Source: Pyrinomonadaceae bacterium (lineage in GTDB: Bacteria; Acidobacteriota; Blastocatellia; Pyrinomonadales; Pyrinomonadaceae). From it: a stretch of 44,493 bases of DNA. This document shows, in pieces, positions 35,092 through 42,939 of the stretch (positions within the stretch are counted from its first letter, which is position 1; each line of letters starts with the position of its first letter). Made by a program: the position numbers and the translations under genes. Below the pieces are notes generated by a model that made no database searches, had not been told where the DNA came from, and worked only from the letters and a program-made list of their open reading frames with translations. The stretch covers positions 1-44,493 of the forward strand of contig JACCUI010000099.1 in NCBI GenBank assembly GCA_013811945.1, read 5' to 3'.

Positions 35092-35766
35092 TCATTTCTG
35101 AGAAGTGGAGGCTTTCGCGAGTGGCACTTTGACGAGATGATCTCTTTCGATTACGCGAGTTACTGCGCGCCTCAGCGTAGCGCCCACCCGTCGCACAGAG
35201 GTCGAGGCGTCCAGGACCTGAAAACCATATTCCTCGGTCATGCGGTCAAAGACTTTCAACATTCGCGTTTGGTATTCAATAAAGCTGTCGTAAAAATCCT
35301 GCCCGAGGTGGACATCCATTCCCGATTCCCAAAAATCAAACCCACCGCCAGACGTAAGCACACGTTCAACAAGTTCCTGGGCTGTATTGATCCTCAGGTA
35401 AAAAACAGCATCGGGAATTAAGGCAATTTGATAGATGGAGCGTATCCAGGGAGCATCAATCCCGCGCACCTCGGCGCGCGCCATTGCCGAGTAGATGTAT
35501 CTATCGGTGAGCACGATAAACCCGGATCTCAAGGCGGGCAAGATTTCATTCTCGAGGCGATCGACGAAATCCGTGGCGTAGAACAACTGCAGTGTCAGGC
35601 GACCGAGGGTGTGACCGGTCTTGGCTTCCTTAATTCCGCGCCCGGCCAGGACTGATCTGGTCATTCCCGTGTCGATAACCGCATGGCCTCGCGACTCCAG
35701 CCAAGTGCGCAGAAGAGCGATGTGGGTGGACCGCCCCACACCATCGGTTCCCTCGATCACAATCAA
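35092..35766 (-). CDS. dTMP-kinase-like protein with Arg in the P-loop
   Basis: 224 residues from TTG 35,766 as a conservative start. The frame is open a further 22 codons upstream (to ATT 35,832) without an ATG, and that extra part (YGTPLPHIQDEEYSGK) resembles the N terminus of its neighbour, so the real start is probably earlier and non-ATG. P-loop: IEGTDGVGRSTHIALL, with Arg where GxxxxGKST has Lys. Other TMK motifs are kept: DRYIYSAMARAEVRG (the DR-Y motif) and QELVERVLTSGGGFDFWES. It is adjacent to a paralogue with a normal P-loop. It may be a non-catalytic or modified partner, or a polyphosphate-related kinase. Confidence 0.8.
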   Translation of the reverse strand: MIVIEGTDGVGRSTHIALLRTWLESRGHAVIDTGMTRSVLAGRGIKEAKTGHTLGRLTLQLFYATDFVDRLENEILPALRSGFIVLTDRYIYSAMARAEVRGIDAPWIRSIYQIALIPDAVFYLRINTAQELVERVLTSGGGFDFWESGMDVHLGQDFYDSFIEYQTRMLKVFDRMTEEYGFQVLDASTSVRRVGATLRRAVTRVIERDHLVKVPLAKASTSQK

Positions 35767-35827
35767 TTTGCCACTGTATTCCTCATCCTGAATATGTGGC
35801 AGTGGCGTGCCGTAAAACAGTTTTTTG

Positions 35828-36514
35828 TTAATGGGATCTGAACCGCCTGTTTTCGAGATGACTCATGATGAGTTGCCGAACTTCCCGCTGTTGCTGTTCG
35901 ATCGACCGCGTGGCATCGACTAGAGTTAACCCAAACTCACTAACCATGCGATCGTATTCACTCAAGATTTTGCCTTGGAAGAGCGTGAAACTTTCTTCGG
36001 GATTCTCTGACCAACCCATATCAAGACCCGACTCGTAGTATTTTAACTGGGGCCTGCCTGAAACTATGCGATCAATAGCAACGTCGAGTGGCGCGCGAAA
36101 AAAGAAGGCGATTGTGGGTTTCACGGCAAACTTGTAAACGTCGCGGACCCACGCCGGATCGCAGCCCCGCGCCACGTCGCGGGCGAAAGCCGTGTAGATG
36201 TAACGATCGGCCAGCACGATGGCCCCAGCTTTCAAGGGGGGGATGATGTCGCGCTCGGTGCGGTCCGCAAAATCCGTGGCGTGAAGAAGGGAAAAGGTTG
36301 CCGGGGTAAAAAGATGTCGTTTCTTCGCTCGTTTAGTCGTATCCTTGACCAGGGGGGACGAGTTCCACTCAGAGAAAAAGACAGGATAACCTTCGGCTTT
36401 TAGCCACTGATAGATCAACATGAGTTGCGTCGACTTGCCGCTGCCGTCTATGCCCTCGACCACAAAGAGCTTGCCAGGGAAGCGGTGTCGACCATACGGA
36501 ATCATAGTGTGCAT
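35828..36514 (-). CDS. dTMP-kinase-like protein, canonical P-loop
   Basis: 228 residues from ATG 36,514. P-loop VVEGIDGSGKSTQLMLIYQW, DRYIYTAFARDVARGCDP and a LID region (AIDRIVSGRPQLKYYESG). It aligns with the downstream paralogue over the whole length but keeps the Lys. Thymidylate kinases make dTDP from dTMP; here the setting (polyphosphatase and CHAD genes) suggests it may have another substrate. Its stop TAA (35,830-35,828) overlaps the open upstream part of the next gene's frame. First gene of the minus-strand operon; SixA diverges at 36,570. Confidence 0.85.
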   Translation of the reverse strand: MHTMIPYGRHRFPGKLFVVEGIDGSGKSTQLMLIYQWLKAEGYPVFFSEWNSSPLVKDTTKRAKKRHLFTPATFSLLHATDFADRTERDIIPPLKAGAIVLADRYIYTAFARDVARGCDPAWVRDVYKFAVKPTIAFFFRAPLDVAIDRIVSGRPQLKYYESGLDMGWSENPEESFTLFQGKILSEYDRMVSEFGLTLVDATRSIEQQQREVRQLIMSHLENRRFRSH

Positions 36515-36569
36515 TCTGACTTAACAATGTTACGCGAATGTGAACGGGCCGCGGAGGTGAACAGCATTC

Positions 36570-37079
36570 ATGAAGACACTGCTCCTGCTCAGGCATGCAA
36601 AGTCGAGTTGGAAGGACCCCTCTCTACCGGACTTTGAACGACCTCTCAATGACCGTGGACGAAAAGCGGCCGAAGTGGTGGGGAAATTCATAGCAAAGCA
36701 GAATATTACCATAGATCTAGTGATCAGTTCCCCGGCGGTACGCGCTCGACAGACCATTGATCTTGTCCTGCGTGCTGCCCGGCGTTCGCCTGAACTGCGT
36801 TTTGACCAGCGTGTGTACGAAGCAAGCCCCACGCGCCTGCTTGAAATCACATCGCAAATTGAGGACGACCGGAAATCTGTATTACTCGTTGGCCACAATC
36901 CCGGAATGGAGGAACTGCTGGCTCTCTTGGTGGGTGTCGAGCAGCACATGCCCACCGCCTCGTTGGCGAAGGTGATACTAAGCAGCAAAAAATGGGACAA
37001 GATCCTGGGAGAGAAGGGTGTCCTGGAGTCATTTGTACGAGCGAGGGAAATAAAGCCCGACGAAGTTGGCGGCCGGTAG
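36570..37079 (+). CDS. sixA: SixA-type phosphohistidine phosphatase
   Basis: 169 residues. Histidine phosphatase signature at the N terminus (LLLLRHAKSSWKDPSLPDF, catalytic RHA), then the phosphate-binding RxR and second His pattern in ISSPAVRARQTIDLVL and VLLVGHNPGMEELLALLV. SixA removes phosphate from His of phospho-relay proteins such as HPt domains. GGAGG lies 11 nt before ATG. It diverges from the polyphosphate operon, which often has SixA nearby. The C-terminal tail (AREIKPDEVGGR) is slightly longer than usual. Confidence 0.93.
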   Translation: MKTLLLLRHAKSSWKDPSLPDFERPLNDRGRKAAEVVGKFIAKQNITIDLVISSPAVRARQTIDLVLRAARRSPELRFDQRVYEASPTRLLEITSQIEDDRKSVLLVGHNPGMEELLALLVGVEQHMPTASLAKVILSSKKWDKILGEKGVLESFVRAREIKPDEVGGR

Positions 37080-37642
37080 GGCATAGGCAGTGTGAAAACC
37101 GAAGGAAGTATGATGGTGATTTGCAGGGCGGAAATTCAGCAAAGCATTTGCAGTTGGGAATACGGGCAAAGCTTAGCACCTCGCTCCAGATCCATTATCA
37201 CTCAACCTTGGGCCAACAATTGCAGTTCAGCTTCGCAGCCCGCCGAAGCGGCGAGCAAATATCAATTTAGAAACTTTTTAGCCTGTAATAAAATCAACAA
37301 CTTACAGGCAAGTTCTAAAGAGCAAATTTGCAGGTTGGGAAGGTGGGCAAGGCGAAGCGCGCCCCCGCCCCAGCGTAGCGTCTTTCGCAGGCTAGAAACC
37401 GCCTACTTCTTATATGGAGACTCGGTCCAGTGAGTCTCGAAGAAAATACAGTTTGTGACGCTACGCTGGAGCGGGGGGCGCGCTTCGCTTTGCCCGCCTT
37501 CCCAACCTGCAAATATCCTGAACTCGAATTGTAAATTCAGCTTGAGTGGCTTTGGAGCCCCGATGTTTAGCGGAGGCGGCCTGCGCCTTTCTGCCCTCTT
37601 GACCTGCTCATTAGCGGGCGTAACGGACAATTGGGAGGTTAG
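37080..37642. other. Intergenic, 563 bp, mostly a dispersed inverted repeat
   Basis: No gene. Two inverted arms of about 57 bp (37,326-37,382 and 37,457-37,514) enclose 74 bp. Further sequence up to 37,600 matches the reverse of 29,680-29,740. The ribosome site GGGAGG (37,632-37,637) of the next gene ends the stretch. Confidence 0.6.
37326..37514. repeat. Large inverted repeat, dispersed in the genome
   Basis: Left arm: ATTTGCAGGTTGGGAAGGTG, continuing to GCGTAGCGTC. Right arm: the near-reverse-complement from GACGCTACGCTGGAGCGGGG to ACCTGCAAAT, about 90% matched. A related single arm is at 29,752-29,812. The arms are GC-rich with embedded GCGAAGCGCGC units. It could form a strong cruciform or an RNA hairpin of over 50 bp. 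Confidence 0.8.
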
Positions 37643-38290
37643 ATGGAGTCACGCACTATCGTCGTCGGCGACATTCATGGCTGTTACGATGAATTAATGG
37701 ACTTGTTGAATCAGTTAAATTTCGGAGTGAGTGACCGGATAGTGTCGGTTGGCGATCTCGTCACGAAAGGACCGAAAAACCGCGAAGTCCTGGAGCTCTT
37801 CATGACAGACTCAAGATTCTCAACCGTGATCGGTAATCACGATCTGGCATTGCGCCGGCTCTGGAATGGCGAAGAAGTGGAACTCAAGGCCTCGCAGAAG
37901 GAAGCGCACAGGGAGCTAAAGGCGGACAAAGATCGCTTCACACCATATCTCAACAGCCTGCCATTCATGATCGATTTGGGAAGTCACCTCGTGGTTCATG
38001 CCGGCTTGCGCCCAAACGTGGAACTGCATTCTCAGACGACGGAAGATTTAACTCAAATACGAACTTTGGGAGAAGATCGCGAGAGCAAGGACGGGACGCC
38101 CTGGTACGACGTTTATGACGGCGAAAAGGTCGTGCTGTTCGGACATTGGCCAGCTTCAGATCCCCGGCGCGGGAGGATGGCACTCGGTTTGGATACCGGC
38201 TGCGTTTACGGTCATCAGCTTACGGCGTATACCATTGAAACAGGTGAGTTGAATTCCGTCTCCGCTCGCCTTGCTTACGCTTCCGCCTGA
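37643..38290 (+). CDS. PP2A-like metallophosphoesterase
   Basis: 215 residues, intact. Metal-binding motifs in order: VVGDIHGCYDELMDLL (D, H), SVGDLVTKGPKNREV (D), VIGNHDLAL (N, H), VVHAGLRPN and VVLFGHWPASDPRRG (H). It is a small calcineurin-like phosphoesterase, ApaH/PrpE type, likely acting on phosphoproteins or dinucleoside polyphosphates. GGGAGG sits 4-6 nt before ATG. It ends the phosphate-related gene group. Its end is convergent with the prepilin gene (32 bp gap). Confidence 0.92.
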   Translation: MESRTIVVGDIHGCYDELMDLLNQLNFGVSDRIVSVGDLVTKGPKNREVLELFMTDSRFSTVIGNHDLALRRLWNGEEVELKASQKEAHRELKADKDRFTPYLNSLPFMIDLGSHLVVHAGLRPNVELHSQTTEDLTQIRTLGEDRESKDGTPWYDVYDGEKVVLFGHWPASDPRRGRMALGLDTGCVYGHQLTAYTIETGELNSVSARLAYASA

Positions 38291-38322
38291 GTTCACGATA
38301 TCAACGATTCGAGTAGCTTGCG

Positions 38323-38808
38323 TTACTGCCCAATAGGCGGATCGGTGGCTGTCGCTGGTTGGGTTTCGTTAACGTGAATCGTGTTGGTTTCTGAGTCCAT
38401 GTAGAAGTGGTTCTTCCCCGTTGCGCCTACACCGTCGGATACTTGTGGGTCGGCATTGACTGCGAACCCGGCCTGCGTGGTTGTAGATTTCGGGATCGCC
38501 CTCATGGTGTAAACGTACCCATCGACCACGGGTGTCGTGCCCCCGAAGCGGGTGTCAAGCAGATTCTCTTTCAGCATTTCTTCAAAGGAGCCAAAGCTGG
38601 AGCGCTGGTGCGCGTTGTAATAAAGCATCTGCTGCTCCGCGACTGTTCTGAGAGTCTTAATGGCCGCGGCTTCGTTTGCAGCGCGAACTGCAGCTCGCCA
38701 TCCGGTCACCCCCACAGCGATCAAAATGCCAATGATGGCAATCACGATCATTAGTTCGATAAGCGAAAAGCCTCGCTCACGATTGCGATTTGTATAATTT
38801 GATTTCAT
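38323..38808 (-). CDS. Type IV prepilin-like protein
   Basis: 161 residues from ATG 38,808, chosen because GAGGG precedes it and the class III-type leader is normal: RERG|FSLIELMIVIAIIGIL, cleaved before Phe with Glu5 at position five of the mature protein. The N-terminal hydrophobic helix is followed by a globular domain (AANEAAAIKTLRTVAEQQML; GSFEEMLKENLLDTRFGG). Such pseudopilins make type IV pili or type II secretion systems in the envelope. No pil operon is adjacent, so it is a solitary gene. Confidence 0.9.
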   Translation of the reverse strand: MKSNYTNRNRERGFSLIELMIVIAIIGILIAVGVTGWRAAVRAANEAAAIKTLRTVAEQQMLYYNAHQRSSFGSFEEMLKENLLDTRFGGTTPVVDGYVYTMRAIPKSTTTQAGFAVNADPQVSDGVGATGKNHFYMDSETNTIHVNETQPATATDPPIGQ

Positions 38809-39269
38809 GGTAGCCCTCGCCGTCATTACACGTTCCATCCGGTCTTAGGTTCCGGGATTCCTTGCGCGCCGGAGACCGCGCAATGTTGTGGAATAGGGTT
38901 AGTCTACTATAAGGAGGCACAACCGTCACTTTGCCACCCAATAGGGCACTGGGGCAGTAGCCCGACTGTTAAGAAGGGGGTCCGTCAAGATGCGGTCGAT
39001 GCTGAGGAACAACAGCCGCACGAGACTTATTGCAGAATCGAGAGCAGTAGAGGCTGTGAAACCCCCAAAGGGCTGGGGAATTGCTGGGCTTGAATTGTCA
39101 ATTCAAGGGTCAATGGCTGCGAATCTAGACCGGGGACGCGGTCCGCCTTGCTCTCCTTGACAGTCAGGCTACCGCCCGATTGTCTATCACTACGAACCAA
39201 ACTTTAAACGTGCGGCAGTCAACTTTAGCATGTAGAATAAATGCTGAGTTCTGGAGCTACGAAACAATA
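38809..39269. other. Intergenic, 461 bp
   Basis: No gene. A perfect palindrome CTTGAATTG-T-CAATTCAAG lies at 39,089-39,107, resembling AT-rich units near 26,620 and 37,530, so it is probably part of a dispersed repeat rather than a MoxR operator. An in-frame TTG at 39,180 could extend the MoxR frame but has no support. Confidence 0.5.
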
Positions 39270-40259
39270 ATGATGAGACGTCTGCAACCAGTGGACGGGC
39301 AAGGTCCGTTAGTAGCCTCCGATGCCGTCGACGGAATCGACAGACTGCAGCGAGCAGTCGAGACGGTCATACGAGGTAAACCGGAAGCCGTTCGCCTGGC
39401 CATAGTTACTTTGATTGCCGGTGGGCACCTGCTGGTTGAAGACGTACCCGGCGTGGGCAAAACTACCCTGGCCCAGGCTCTTGCACGAGCTCTCGACTGC
39501 AGCTTTCAACGCATACAGTTTACTTCGGACCTTCTACCTTCAGACGTGATCGGGTTATCCGTCTATAAGCAACATTCCGGTTTATTCGAATGGAAACCGG
39601 GCCCGGTTTTCGCCAATGTCGTCTTGGCCGACGAAATCAACAGAACGACGCCGAAGACGCAGTCGGCACTTTTGGAGGCAATGGCCGAAAGGCAGGTCAC
39701 GGTTGAAGGAGTAACGCATCCGCTGCCTGCGCCTTTTATTGTGGTAGCAACGCAGAACCCCATCGAGCATCATGGGACATATCCCCTACCAGAATCTCAG
39801 CTCGATCGCTTCATGCTGCGGCTGAGAATAGGTTATCCCGATCTCCGAGACGAGAAACAAATCCTTCGCGATCGCGAGCGCGCCGATCCTCTTAACGATC
39901 TGGTCCCCGTGATGTCTGCGGAGGAAGTAATGGAACTGCAACGCAGCGTTTCCGCGGTTGCCGTCGATGACGCGTTGGTCGAATACTTGATGAGCATCGT
40001 TGCAGCCACACGCGATTCCGAGATGCTCGATCTCGGCGTTAGCCCTCGCGGAAGCCTGTCACTGTTCCGGGCGGCCCAGGCGCTGGCCCTCACCGAGGAA
40101 CGATCCTACTGCATTCCCGACGACATCAAGCGACTCGTGGTACCAGTATTTGCCCACCGGATTCTCGTTAGTTCGCGCTTTGCTTCCGCCCTGCGACGCA
40201 GCGAGGAAGCGGAAGCCGTTCTGCGAGAGATCATGAAAACGGTCAGCGTCCCGCTCTAG
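39270..40259 (+). CDS. MoxR-type AAA+ ATPase
   Basis: 329 residues. Walker A VEDVPGVGKTTLAQ (about 57-69), Walker B ANVVLADEINRTTPKTQ (about 115-131), sensor 1 FIVVATQNPIEHHGTYPLPE and an arginine finger region (LDRFMLRLRIGYP). It unfolds or remodels partners, here probably together with the DUF58 protein directly downstream (12 bp). This pair, often with a transglutaminase and VWA proteins, is common in acidobacteria and planctomycetes. Start: ATG 39,270; an ATG at 39,273 follows, and the ribosome site is weak, so the exact start is uncertain. Confidence 0.92.
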   Translation: MMRRLQPVDGQGPLVASDAVDGIDRLQRAVETVIRGKPEAVRLAIVTLIAGGHLLVEDVPGVGKTTLAQALARALDCSFQRIQFTSDLLPSDVIGLSVYKQHSGLFEWKPGPVFANVVLADEINRTTPKTQSALLEAMAERQVTVEGVTHPLPAPFIVVATQNPIEHHGTYPLPESQLDRFMLRLRIGYPDLRDEKQILRDRERADPLNDLVPVMSAEEVMELQRSVSAVAVDDALVEYLMSIVAATRDSEMLDLGVSPRGSLSLFRAAQALALTEERSYCIPDDIKRLVVPVFAHRILVSSRFASALRRSEEAEAVLREIMKTVSVPL

Positions 40260-40271
40260 GAAGGATGAAGG

Positions 40272-41648
40272 ATGAACCGGCAGGTAAACGGCCAGGGACG
40301 CCGTCGATTTTCATCCTTTATCCCTCATCCTTCATTCTTTTCAAGGTGGCGCAATGCGTTCCTCGGGACCCTGCTTGTTCTCGCCGGCCTGGCTGCCGCA
40401 CTAGTATCAGTTCTCGCCCGGCAGACTAACGATAACCGCCTCACCACCGCAGGCGCATTACTGTCGCTGATCATCGCCGGATTGATCCTCGTTTTCATCG
40501 TCCCCCCTCTCGCTCGTTCAGCTCGTCTGGAGATGGCCGGACTTGATCTGCCTATTGAAGTGACGACCGGGGGAGCGATCTTCCTTGCTATCGTGTCCAT
40601 TGTCGGTCTGGCTGCCTGGAACACAGGAAACAACTTGCTGTTTCTGGTTTTCGCTCTACTTTGTTCCACACTATTCGTGGGATGGATCGCTGCCAAAGCG
40701 TCACTGCGGGACCTGGTAGTCTCGGCCCGCTTTCCCGATCACATTTTTGCGGACGAACCTGCTCCGGTGATAGTGACTCTCCGAAACACAAAGCGCGTCG
40801 TGCCCTCCTTCTCAATTCTGGTAGAAGCGCGAGGACCAACGAGTTCCAAAGCAGCCAGGAAGCGCAAATTGAAACGAAAGGAGCATCACAAACGTCCTCT
40901 AGCTTATTTTAGTTACATACCTCATGGGGCCGCCGCAGAGCAGCGAGTGGAGCAACTCTTCCCCCGGCGTGGCTACGTGTTCATCAATGGCTTCGAACTC
41001 TCCACGCGCTTTCCGTTTGGATTCGTACGCAGACGGCGGCGACTCAAAGCGCGAAACGTCGATATCGTGGTCTATCCGAAACCAGAACCAATCGGGGACG
41101 AGTTACATCTGCTGCCGATGTATGCCGGACGCCTGGCATCCATGCGCCGTGGTGTCGGTCACGATCTTTTCTCCCTTCGCGATTACCAGGCCCAGGATGA
41201 TCTGCGCCATATCGATTGGAAAGCCACGGCTCGTGCGCGGCGCCTCACAGTGCGCGAATTCACGTCAGAAGACGAGCGCCGCATCACCATCATTCTCGAT
41301 ACCAGGCCAGTGCCCAAATCAGAGTTAGGAAGTTTCGAGGCGCGCTTCGAGCGGGGTGTTATTCGCGCAGCTTCTCACTTGAAGCACTTTATCGACGAGG
41401 GTGCTGAGGTGCGTCTGATTCTCGGCACCGAGGTCGGATCTTCCGGTTCAGGACTGGAACATCTGTACCAGTGCCTGCGGCGCCTGGCGCTCGTACGCCC
41501 CGATCTCGCCTCATCGTCCGCGGAAATCGAAGCTGCCCAGCGCTCCCGGTCCGTTTCAGGCGACGACTACTCAATCCTGCTTACGACGGCCGCGCCAGGT
41601 TCTATCCCGGCAAGAGTTTGGCGCAGTTCCTACGTGATATATCTCTGA
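40272..41648 (+). CDS. DUF58 domain protein
   Basis: 458 residues. Two membrane helices near the N terminus (about 30-48 LGTLLVLAGLAAALVSVLA and 60-78), a third hydrophobic segment near 105-135, then the DUF58 domain with its signature DDLRHIDWKATARARRLTVR (near residue 313). DUF58 proteins are membrane-bound partners of MoxR ATPases, typically in envelope-related assembly. The N-terminal residues (about 13-22, FSSFIPHPSFF) are encoded by an imperfect AAGGATGA repeat that includes the start codon, so the true start may be later or the gene may have acquired it. Confidence 0.9.
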   Translation: MNRQVNGQGRRRFSSFIPHPSFFSRWRNAFLGTLLVLAGLAAALVSVLARQTNDNRLTTAGALLSLIIAGLILVFIVPPLARSARLEMAGLDLPIEVTTGGAIFLAIVSIVGLAAWNTGNNLLFLVFALLCSTLFVGWIAAKASLRDLVVSARFPDHIFADEPAPVIVTLRNTKRVVPSFSILVEARGPTSSKAARKRKLKRKEHHKRPLAYFSYIPHGAAAEQRVEQLFPRRGYVFINGFELSTRFPFGFVRRRRRLKARNVDIVVYPKPEPIGDELHLLPMYAGRLASMRRGVGHDLFSLRDYQAQDDLRHIDWKATARARRLTVREFTSEDERRITIILDTRPVPKSELGSFEARFERGVIRAASHLKHFIDEGAEVRLILGTEVGSSGSGLEHLYQCLRRLALVRPDLASSSAEIEAAQRSRSVSGDDYSILLTTAAPGSIPARVWRSSYVIYL

Positions 41649-41672
41649 AGAAATGAGTGGTCCGGGTGGTTA

Positions 41673-42408
41673 GTGCCGGTTCTGTCAGCTGCTTTGATAC
41701 GCTCGCCAGGATTCAAATCCACTTCGGTCACGCGTCACGCGCGCAATCTTGTCGGAGCTATCTGCGGGGCTATTGCCGCGGGATTTCTCCTGCTTTGGGG
41801 GTGCGCGCCACAACTACACAGCGGCGGCCATCAACATAGTCATTGGCATCGTTACGATCTTTGCTGACCCGATAGCGGCGTGTTTGTTCAGTGGATACAG
41901 CTCTACCCGCTCTCCACCGAGAGCCTGCGATCCATCCTCGCCACCTACCAGAAGGTGTTTTCGCACGTAATGGTGTTTCGGGTTAATGGCGCGACTAAAG
42001 GCAAGGACTTGATTCTGGTAGGTAGCAAGGTGCCACTGAATCTGGATCGAATAGCCGAGCGAATGCAAGATCCGAGAACTGCTGCGGAGCTGGCCAGAGT
42101 GGGCTTGATGAATGATACCGACGTTAAATCGTGGTACGTCTGCGACGAAAAAGCAACTTGCTCAAGCTGCGGCCGGGGCAGTCATCAATGCTGACGACAA
42201 CATGCACGTCGAAACGACGGTTCCGCGCGAAGCTTTCCTGCCGCTAATGCAAAGCAACTCCTTTTGGCTTGAAAAACTTGCCGCAAAGTCCGAGTCGGGG
42301 AGTCTTAAGTCGGGAGTCAATTTCTGCTTCCCGACTTTCATGTCATCGGGCAGGCCTGAACAGAGACGAGTTGCCAGCGGTCGTCGCGCAAGGAATAGAT
42401 GTGAATGA
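41673..42408 (+). pseudogene. Relic of a membrane-fused spermidine synthase-like gene
   Basis: Three frames hold pieces of one protein: LVGAICGAIAAGFLLL (41,750-41,796), PALGVRATT in another frame (about 41,795-41,815), then TAAAINIVIGIVTIFAD in a third (to about 41,868). These match the membrane part of fused MFS/SpeE-like proteins. Directly after it comes SGVFVQWIQLYPLSTESLRS, DLILVGSK and, in the next frame, QLAQAAAGAVINADDNMHVE, the end of the synthase domain. The whole catalytic middle is missing, so a deletion near 41,868 plus several frameshifts inactivated it. The end overlaps the opposite-strand DUF4440 gene. Confidence 0.7.
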
Positions 42409-42739
42409 TTTTGTAGTGTCCGCTAAAGTCTCGTCCCTTGTAATACCACTTTGCTGAATCCTTTGCCGTTAGTACCGCGGTGCTTCCCCAGATACGGACG
42501 CTGACGTTCTCACGGGTAAGGGATTCGACCTTTACATCACCCGAGGCGACATCGCCGATGAACTGTGACTTATCATCACCCTCCATCGGATAAGCAAAGA
42601 AAAAATCGTCGGCCATAATGCGATCCAGCGTCGCGGCGTCGGCCCTGACCAACGCTTTAACCCACTCGTCATTCATTTATCTCAGCGCCTGTTCAGTTTG
42701 GATTCTCGAAGGTTCCGGGGCGGGTTGCTCACCAGACAT
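42338..42739 (-). pseudogene. DUF4440-like gene with in-frame TAA directly before a second ATG
   Basis: AAGGAGG lies 7 nt before ATG 42,739, a perfect ribosome site, and opens MSGEQPAPEPSRIQTEQALR; then TAA (42,679-42,677) is followed at once by ATG (42,676), and the frame continues NDEWVKALVRADAATLDRIM to 42,338, with the DUF4440 core (DDFFFAYPMEG; VLTAKDSAKWYYKGRDFSGH). The family normally reads QALRKLNDEWVKAL, so the stop replaces a Lys and the ATG a Leu. The downstream ATG has no ribosome site of its own; translational restart (TAAATG) might still produce a 112-residue protein. Confidence 0.65.
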
Positions 42740-42830
42740 GATGTGGCCTCCTTAGACCGCAGGGCAAATTGGGGCGTTAGGACTGTTATGCTTCTATTCC
42801 AAACCGAGAATGTCTGTCAATAGGCTGGGA

Positions 42831-42939
42831 ATACAGAACCGCGAGCGGTAGCGACCGGACCAAAACACAACTCTTGGTAAAACCGCAATTAAGACGAATT
42901 ACGTTTAGGATCCGGTCGCTACCGCTCGCGGTTCTGTAT
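42831..42939. repeat. 29-bp perfect inverted repeat
   Basis: ATACAGAACCGCGAGCGGTA...GACCGGA (42,831-42,859) and its exact reverse complement at 42,911-42,939, with 51 bp between. The right arm runs over the end of the hemG-type gene and encodes its last residues. The core GGTAGCGACCGG is found at four sites in the window. Confidence 0.9.

Noticed and set aside
39089..39107. Perfect palindrome as MoxR operator
   Set aside because: Resembles AT-rich units of dispersed repeats at 26,620 and 37,530, so position near moxR is probably incidental.
41711..41725. tRNA T-arm-like GGATTCAAATCC
   Set aside because: No acceptor, D or anticodon stems around it; lies inside a gene relic.
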